Shown here piece after piece: positions 28,543 to 33,043 of a stretch of DNA of 33,043 nt (its first letter is position 1; every line of letters begins with the position of its first letter). A program made the position numbers and the translations under genes. The DNA is from Candidatus Korarchaeota archaeon NZ13-K (GTDB taxonomy: Archaea; Korarchaeota; Korarchaeia; Korarchaeales; Korarchaeaceae), in assembly GCA_003344655.1 (NCBI GenBank), contig MAIU01000006.1:1-33043 (forward strand), written 5' to 3'. The notes beneath the pieces were generated by a model. That model made no database searches and was not told the DNA's origin. It saw nothing but the letters and a program-made list of their open reading frames with translations.

Positions 28543-29838
28543 TCATATTTCCTCTAAAGTTTTACCCATAGTCTCGACACCCATGACGGCCACGGCCAGC
28601 CCCGCCAGCAGGTGGACCAGTGAGAAGACGGCGAACGGACCGGATATCCCAGTGGTAGCGAACAGATATGCGGTTATCGAGGGAGCCACTATCCCTATGA
28701 GTCTGCCGAAGCTAGCAGCTGCCCCGGAACCGCTGCCCCTTATCTCTGTAGGATAGAGCTCCGGGGTGTAGGCGTAGAGCCCGGCCCAGGCACCGAGGTT
28801 GAAGAAGGATATGAGAGAGCTGAAGGCAAACACCCAAATTAGATCCACTCTCAGGCTGAGCAGGGCTGAGAAGATGCCTGCCGCCGTCAGGTATATCGCT
28901 AAAACCTTCTTCCTCCCTATCCTGTCGAGGAGGAAGGATGCCGAGTAGTAGCCCGGGATCTGGAAGAGGGTCACGAGCAGGGTCCACCTCAGGGAGGTGA
29001 CGTCGCCGAGCCCGAACTGCCTCGAGTATATGGTGGGCAGCCAGAGGAATATGCCGTGATAGGTGTAGATGAGTCCCCCCCACAGTATGAAGAGCAGCAG
29101 GGTCCTTCTAGCGTATCTCCCGGACAGGAGATCCTTTATCTTGTATCTCCTGATCTCAGCCTGCTCCCATCCCCCCGGAGCGCTCCTAATGCCTAGAGTC
29201 AGCAGGATCCTCTCCACCTCGCGCACCCTGCCCTTGGCCACAAGGAACCTTATGCTCTCAGGGAGGTAGAGCACGACCAGAGGTAGCGTTGAGAGGGGTA
29301 GAAGGGCTATAGAGAACGTGGCTCTCCATCCGAGAGATGGGAGCAAGAGGTATGGGATCAGAAGAGAGATTATCACCCCGTAAACCCAGCTAGTCTCCAC
29401 CAATCCCAGAAATAGCCCCCTTCTCCCCTTGGGTGTGTACTCGGACACGTAGACGCCGGGCTGCGGTAGGGCCCCACCCAACCCCACTCCCGCCAGGAAC
29501 CTGAGGATGTAGAGGGAGCTCACGTCCTGAGCCAGGCCGCAGGCGGCCGTGAACACCGACTCCATCACCAGCACGATGATCAAGACCTTCCTCCTTCCCA
29601 CGATGTCGGCCAGCCTTCCGAAGAGGAGAGCGCCGAGGAACATGCCAACGTATCCGGAGCTCATCAGGTAGCCGATCGTCATCGTATCCAGGTTCCACTC
29701 CCTGGCTATAGGACCTACCAGAGCTGCGATGAGCATCACGTCCATTGCGGTGAAGCAGTAGACCAAGGAGGCCGTCAGGAGTATCAAATAGTGAAATTTC
29801 CCCACTTCAACCTCGTCGAGTGACCTTATTACCTGCAT
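28543..29838 (-). CDS. MFS transporter, sugar/aromatic acid symporter-like
   Basis: A 431-residue major facilitator with about 12 transmembrane segments. Signature motifs are GRLADIVGRRKVLII (motif A, loop 2-3), RFLAGVGLGGALPQPGVYV with SEYTPKGRRG (helix 4/loop), LPESIRFLVAKGR after helix 6, LLDRIGRKKVLAIY (second motif A) and ELYPTEIRGSGSG. This pattern fits the sugar-porter, AAHS or SV2-like branch. The substrate is not determinable. The ATG follows GAGGGATCC, with a TATA-like GGTTTTAAGC about 32 nt upstream. It is divergent from the CydA operon across a 222-bp gap; nothing in the sequence links their functions. Confidence 0.9.
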   Translation of the reverse strand: MQVIRSLDEVEVGKFHYLILLTASLVYCFTAMDVMLIAALVGPIAREWNLDTMTIGYLMSSGYVGMFLGALLFGRLADIVGRRKVLIIVLVMESVFTAACGLAQDVSSLYILRFLAGVGLGGALPQPGVYVSEYTPKGRRGLFLGLVETSWVYGVIISLLIPYLLLPSLGWRATFSIALLPLSTLPLVVLYLPESIRFLVAKGRVREVERILLTLGIRSAPGGWEQAEIRRYKIKDLLSGRYARRTLLLFILWGGLIYTYHGIFLWLPTIYSRQFGLGDVTSLRWTLLVTLFQIPGYYSASFLLDRIGRKKVLAIYLTAAGIFSALLSLRVDLIWVFAFSSLISFFNLGAWAGLYAYTPELYPTEIRGSGSGAAASFGRLIGIVAPSITAYLFATTGISGPFAVFSLVHLLAGLAVAVMGVETMGKTLEEI

Positions 29839-29864
29839 GGATCCCTCAGAATGCTCGAGTCAGC

Positions 29865-29875
29865 AGCTTAAAACC
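29865..29875 (-). promoter_or_regulatory. TATA-like element for the MFS gene
   Basis: On the minus strand TGGTTTTAAGC lies about 32 nt upstream of the ATG at 29838, leaving a short leader that contains GAGGGAT. The 222-bp gap 29839-30060 holds this element and the CydA promoter, but no ORF that I would call. Confidence 0.35.
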
Positions 29876-30006
29876 ATTTTTGATGGCACGAAGTCAAACC
29901 TCAGAGCCCCCTTTGTTTTCATCGCCCGAAGACCCTGGATGATTCGCGGTGACTCATCGATCTTATATCACATTAGTTAATTTTGGTTCATTTTTCTAAC
30001 ATAATG

Positions 30007-30016
30007 TTTATAATTT
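30007..30016 (+). promoter_or_regulatory. TATA box for the cydA-cydA' operon
   Basis: TTTATAATTT lies in the AT-rich stretch before cydA. A start site about 26 nt downstream would leave a leader of about 25 nt carrying GGGAGGTGG at 30044-30052. A second AT-rich element (TTATATCA, near 29963) could be an upstream promoter or factor site. Confidence 0.5.
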
Positions 30017-30060
30017 ATGGAATTGTTTGGGTGTTATTCCGACGGGAGGTGGTTGTCTAT

Positions 30061-31674
30061 ATGGACCTCCTCTCACAATGGCTGAACTACCCCGCGCCGC
30101 TGGACAGGATCCTCTCCATATTCGGGATAGAGCTTCACTGGCTGATCCTTCAGTACGTCCTAGGCATACCCTTCATGCTCCTGCTGACCCTGCTACTCTA
30201 TGCGAGGAGCAAGGACGGAAGATGGGAGAGGATAGCTAGGACGATGGCCAAATCTCTCGGGATAGTTTTCGCGGTAGGCGCGGCATCTGGCACCCTGAGC
30301 GAGTTCGGTCTGGTGGTCATATGGCCGAACCTGCTGGAGGCGGCGGGCAGGTACATATTCTTCCCACTTTACGCCGAGATATTCGCTTTCTTGATAGAGA
30401 TAATCTTCATATACTTCTTGGTGTTCGCTTGGAACAAGATAGGGGTTAGGGGCAAGATCGTCCTGTCCCTGCTTGCCCTATCCGGGGCTTGGCTTTCTGG
30501 CGCACTGATAATGAGCGTGAACAGCTATATGGTGGCTCCAACGGGCATAGTAGCTGCCTACGACCCGATGAGCGGGTGGAAGTACGATCAGGGCTATCCC
30601 AAGGTCCTGTTGGTGGTTCCCAATGATGTGGTGAAGGCGCTTGACGTGAACAAGCTCTCATCGCTCGGCATGGAGGTGGTTGGCAGTGGGGAGCGGGGAG
30701 TCTCGGTGCTGATGCCCTCCAAGATAGTCTCCAGGTTGGTCAGCGAGGCCTGGGGGAATGTCAGGGTCGGGGAGAGCGTGCTCTCCCTTGTAGTGAAGGA
30801 GGAGGCACTGATCGACCTCAGGGGGCTGCTGGTCAAGGATCTGGTTGACGTCATAATGGTCAACACTGTTAGGAGCGTCGGCTACACAGCCGTGACCTTC
30901 CTCTCACCTGTCTACCTGGGCAGCTTCCTTCACGCCCTGGGATCTGCCATAACGGTCACGGCCTTCACCCTGATCGGGGCCCACTCGCTCCTCCTGCTGA
31001 GGGGTAAGAGGGATGAACATCACTCGGCCGGCTTGAAGCTCGGCATCATCGTAGCCCTTATCTCCATAGCAGTCCAAGGCCTGGTGTTCGGTCACCTCAT
31101 AGGGGTGGAGATAGCCGTCAACAACCCGGAGAAGCTGGCCGCAATGGAGGGAACCAGCAGTGAGATCTTCAGCTTGGGGAGGGCCCTGGGCCTCGAAAAT
31201 CTGATGAGCTTCATAGCCTACGGAAGCTTCGATGCCAAGCTCCCGGATTACGATCGGATAAGCTTGGACTACTGCACCTTAGATGGAGTTCCAGCCATCT
31301 CGGATTGCAGACCCCCTCTCATGATTCACTACCTATACTACGCGAAGATAGGCCTCAGCCTCCTCCTAGGGGTGTACGCTCTACTGTGCTCGATCCTGAT
31401 CCGGAGGGGAGGGCTTCCGAGATCCCTCCTGATGGCCAATCTGGCCACTCCAGCGGCAGCCCAGCTCGTGAGCTTCCTCGGCTGGGCCGTCAGGGAGATG
31501 GGAAGGAAGCCCTGGTCCATATATGGGATCATGACGGTTGATGTCGCCCACACGGCCAACCCGGGGGATGTGCTCTCCTACTCGCTCATAGCGACCATAC
31601 TGGTCTGCGTGGCTCTTGCCCTCATCTCGGCCGTCTGGAAGTTTTTGTATGAGCCTTCCCTGCGGGAGGTGTGA
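30061..31674 (+). CDS. cydA: cytochrome bd-superfamily oxidase subunit CydA
   Basis: Catalytic subunit of a cytochrome bd-type oxygen reductase in the membrane, 537 residues. Recognisable elements: His26 in ELHWLILQYVLG (equivalent to the N-terminal heme ligand), AVGAASGTLSEF, Glu106 and Glu113 in YAEIFAFLIEI (proton-path glutamates, spaced seven instead of eight), NSYMVAPTG, His291 in SFLHALGSA (b558 ligand), NPEKLAAMEG (quinol-site Lys358 and Glu363) and REMGRKPW (residues 478-485). The region that should hold the second b558 ligand reads YYAKIGLSLL, without methionine. About 100 extra residues lie between residues 165 and 280. GGGAGGTGG, eight bases upstream, fixes ATG 30061 rather than the earlier in-frame start at 29983. 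Confidence 0.88.
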   Translation: MDLLSQWLNYPAPLDRILSIFGIELHWLILQYVLGIPFMLLLTLLLYARSKDGRWERIARTMAKSLGIVFAVGAASGTLSEFGLVVIWPNLLEAAGRYIFFPLYAEIFAFLIEIIFIYFLVFAWNKIGVRGKIVLSLLALSGAWLSGALIMSVNSYMVAPTGIVAAYDPMSGWKYDQGYPKVLLVVPNDVVKALDVNKLSSLGMEVVGSGERGVSVLMPSKIVSRLVSEAWGNVRVGESVLSLVVKEEALIDLRGLLVKDLVDVIMVNTVRSVGYTAVTFLSPVYLGSFLHALGSAITVTAFTLIGAHSLLLLRGKRDEHHSAGLKLGIIVALISIAVQGLVFGHLIGVEIAVNNPEKLAAMEGTSSEIFSLGRALGLENLMSFIAYGSFDAKLPDYDRISLDYCTLDGVPAISDCRPPLMIHYLYYAKIGLSLLLGVYALLCSILIRRGGLPRSLLMANLATPAAAQLVSFLGWAVREMGRKPWSIYGIMTVDVAHTANPGDVLSYSLIATILVCVALALISAVWKFLYEPSLREV

Positions 31675-31676
31675 GC

Positions 31677-32837
31677 ATGGTTCCCCAAGTCTTCTGCATC
31701 GCCCTGGTGTTCGGTATCCACATAGTCGCGGTCAACCTGGGCATAGCGCTATCCACGATGATCCCCTTCCTTAAGAGAAGGGCCGACCTGAGTGGCGACA
31801 GGGAGTTGGGCGACCTGACTAAGAGCATCTTCAGGATATATGCCGCAACATATGCTTTAGCTGGTGTGATGGGAACGGCATTCACCGTTTTCCTCCTCAG
31901 CTTCTACCCGGAGTTCGTTGGGGTTGCCGGAAACATAACGCTCGTGCCCTTCGGGCTGGCCATAGTATCCATACTGCTGCACTTCCTGGCGATAGTACTC
32001 TACTACTACGGCTGGGAGACCTTCTCCAGGGAGAGGCATTTCGCGGTCGGGATCCTGTTGGCCCTGACATCCTACACTATACCGCTGGGCTTCAGACTGG
32101 TATTCTCCTTCCTGAACACGCCAGCCGGCTTGAAGTTCGATGGTAAGCCTTACATAGAAACTTTCGAGGCGCTGCTGAACCCCACATTCGCCCCTCTATA
32201 CCTGAAGAGCATAGTGGGGGCCCTCACCTTCGGCTCCCTGTTCATAGCCGCCCTGGCATCCCTCAGCCTGAGCAAGGGGGAGTCCCGGGGGTGGAGGTCC
32301 CTGTACTCAGTGAGCCTGAGCATCGCAACTTTATCCCTGTTCTTGATGCTCCTCCTGGGCCCATGGTATGCCATGTCGCTGCTCTCAACCCCGCTCAAGT
32401 TCGATAACATATTCAGGTCGTTCGGCTGGAGCGTCAGCGGCTCCTCGGCGGGCCCGGACATGGGTTGGTTGTTCGCGGTGAAATTGGTCTTGATATTGCT
32501 GCAGATATACGCCGTGGCGAGGCTCGCGCTGGGAGGAGAGCGGGGGGGAAGTTTCAGGCTCGCCCTCCTGGCAGCAGTTTCCGCCGCCCTGACGATACTG
32601 AGCGGTGAGTATCTGAATATGTTCAGCCAATACCCGTTCTTCCTAGCTAATCTTCCACTGGTGGCATCCCAGATACCTGAGCCTTGGAGGACAATTCTCG
32701 GCAGATCCCTCTCCCTAGAGAACGTCAGCCCCCTGGCCGGTGAGCCATCGCTCCTCCTGGCGACCGCCGTGGGCATCTCGATCCTGCTGGCGGCCGCGGC
32801 GTATTTCATCTACGTGGTGCTCCTGAAGGAGGAGTGA
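31677..32837 (+). CDS. CydA' paralogue (second subunit of an archaeal CydAA' oxidase)
   Basis: A 386-residue membrane protein in the CydB position, but with CydA-like motifs. His15 in FGIHIVAVNLGIAL aligns with the first heme histidine. YAATYALAGVMGTAF matches the SGT helix, VLYYYGWETFSRERHF the helix after the proton glutamates, and LVFSFLNTPAGL the NxWMxxPxG segment. Other key residues are lost: Glu107 is replaced by His102, Glu99 by a hydrophobic residue, the b558 histidine by Lys177, and GRxPW by IPEPW. This fits CydA', the paralogue reported to pair with CydA in archaea such as Caldivirga. ATG 31677 has GGGAGGTG five bases upstream, two bases after the cydA stop. The main alternative is a very divergent CydB. 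Confidence 0.78.
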   Translation: MVPQVFCIALVFGIHIVAVNLGIALSTMIPFLKRRADLSGDRELGDLTKSIFRIYAATYALAGVMGTAFTVFLLSFYPEFVGVAGNITLVPFGLAIVSILLHFLAIVLYYYGWETFSRERHFAVGILLALTSYTIPLGFRLVFSFLNTPAGLKFDGKPYIETFEALLNPTFAPLYLKSIVGALTFGSLFIAALASLSLSKGESRGWRSLYSVSLSIATLSLFLMLLLGPWYAMSLLSTPLKFDNIFRSFGWSVSGSSAGPDMGWLFAVKLVLILLQIYAVARLALGGERGGSFRLALLAAVSAALTILSGEYLNMFSQYPFFLANLPLVASQIPEPWRTILGRSLSLENVSPLAGEPSLLLATAVGISILLAAAAYFIYVVLLKEE

Positions 32838-32857
32838 CTATACGAGATTCCCATCAT

Positions 32858-32874
32858 TTCCAAATTTTTATTTT
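32858..32874 (+). terminator. T-rich terminator after cydA'
   Basis: TTCCAAATTTTTATTTTC follows the cydA' stop by about 20 bases. The oligo-T runs fit an archaeal intrinsic terminator. The same AT-rich tract could instead be a promoter for the short ORF after it. Confidence 0.4.
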
Positions 32875-32875
32875 C

Positions 32876-33010
32876 ATGAAAGCCCAGAGTCCGGTGCTGC
32901 TAGCGTTTTTTGACCCTCACATCCACACCTCAGCGGGGGCATCCTCCACAATACGCGATAGGATCTTCAGTCATCTCGGGTTCGTTGGGGCTGGGACCTC
33001 GCCGGTGTGA
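32876..33010 (+). CDS. possible 44-codon ORF or gene remnant
   Basis: ATG to TGA, 44 residues, containing FFDPHIHTSAG. That resembles the metal-binding start of amidohydrolase, PHP or TatD-type hydrolases (DxHxH), but the frame closes long before such a domain could fold. No clear ribosome-binding site is present, and the window ends 33 bases later. It could be chance, a small peptide, or the decayed 5' end of a hydrolase gene. I see nothing else in 32838-33043. Confidence 0.2.
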   Translation: MKAQSPVLLAFFDPHIHTSAGASSTIRDRIFSHLGFVGAGTSPV

Positions 33011-33043
33011 AGTAGAAGATTATCTTTCACTCCGATTTGGTGC

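Noticed and set aside
29890-29965. C/D-box RNA-like pattern on the minus strand between the MFS and cydA genes
   Set aside because: The C and C' boxes each have two mismatches and the flanking stem is only G-U and A-U pairs.
29983-30060. Longer N-terminus for CydA beginning MVHFSNIMF
   Set aside because: The extra segment contains the probable TATA box and the GGGAGGTGG ribosome-binding site that serves ATG 30061.
1-33043. CRISPR arrays, insertion sequences, integrase or toxin-antitoxin genes
   Set aside because: No regularly spaced repeats, terminal inverted repeats, transposase motifs or cas-like genes were seen; the window is mostly housekeeping.

Overview
The window is archaeal. It carries archaeal-type transcription factor E, RNA polymerase subunit F, multiprotein bridging factor 1, NAC, ribosomal proteins L18e, L13, S9 and L21e, IF-5A with a hypusine site, SRP54, Pus10, the archaeal class I CCA-adding enzyme, isopentenyl phosphate kinase and DUF655/DUF2110 proteins. 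Genes are packed tightly. Many starts are GTG or TTG, and the ribosome-binding sites are GGAGGTGAT-like. Several genes instead seem to be leaderless, with an AT-rich TATA element 24-28 nt upstream. The gene mix and the CydA/CydA' pair suggest a (hyper)thermophilic member of the Korarchaeota/TACK lineages. That placement is an inference, because no rRNA is present.

Layout. 23-2432 (minus): MBF1, a DRG/OBG-like GTPase with a TGS domain, and ribose-5-phosphate isomerase. 2486-3348 (plus): NAC and a HIT protein. 3378-5237: four tRNA genes (Pro-UGG, Thr-CGU on the minus strand, Ser-GCU, Val-UAC) around a TFE-DUF2110 pair. 5252-7157: a B12-type radical SAM protein and a small unknown protein. 7144-8459 (minus): VIT-like membrane protein and TruA. 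8551-10534 (plus): 6-phospho-3-hexuloisomerase and CCA-adding enzyme. 10490-11758 (minus): enolase. 11793-12869 (plus): M42 aminopeptidase. 12866-16008 (minus): PheS-PheT. 16067-17080 (minus): radical SAM-TRAM protein. 17126-20517 (plus): metallophosphoesterase, ECF-type membrane S protein, type II pantothenate kinase, degenerate Nudix fusion, NMN adenylyltransferase. 20519-22114 (minus): PIN-ATPase-KH protein. 22165-22905 (plus): isopentenyl phosphate kinase. 22906-28395 (minus): a nine-gene information-processing cluster, L18e-L13-S9-IF5A-SRP54-Pus10-L21e-RpoF-DUF655. 28543-29838 (minus): MFS transporter. 30061-32837 (plus): a two-gene cytochrome bd-superfamily oxidase. The last 206 bases hold a T-rich terminator-like tract and at most a very short ORF.

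How genes work together. Most of the window serves translation and RNA processing: tRNAs, CCA addition, two pseudouridine synthases, PheRS, ribosomal proteins, IF5A and SRP54. Two accessory units stand out. The first is a plus-strand cofactor block that may couple uptake of a vitamin (pantothenate is the best guess) with its phosphorylation by a bacterial-type pantothenate kinase, followed by NAD synthesis. It appears to have its own promoter, with a perfect 14-bp palindrome between the TATA box and the start codon. The second is the terminal CydA-CydA' operon. Both subunits look like CydA paralogues; the second has lost most catalytic residues, and the first carries a large extra domain and lacks the usual methionine heme ligand.

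Two genome-organisation patterns recur. Several divergent gene pairs share one nearly symmetric TATA element midway between two apparently leaderless starts. All five convergent pairs abut or overlap, leaving no room for terminators.
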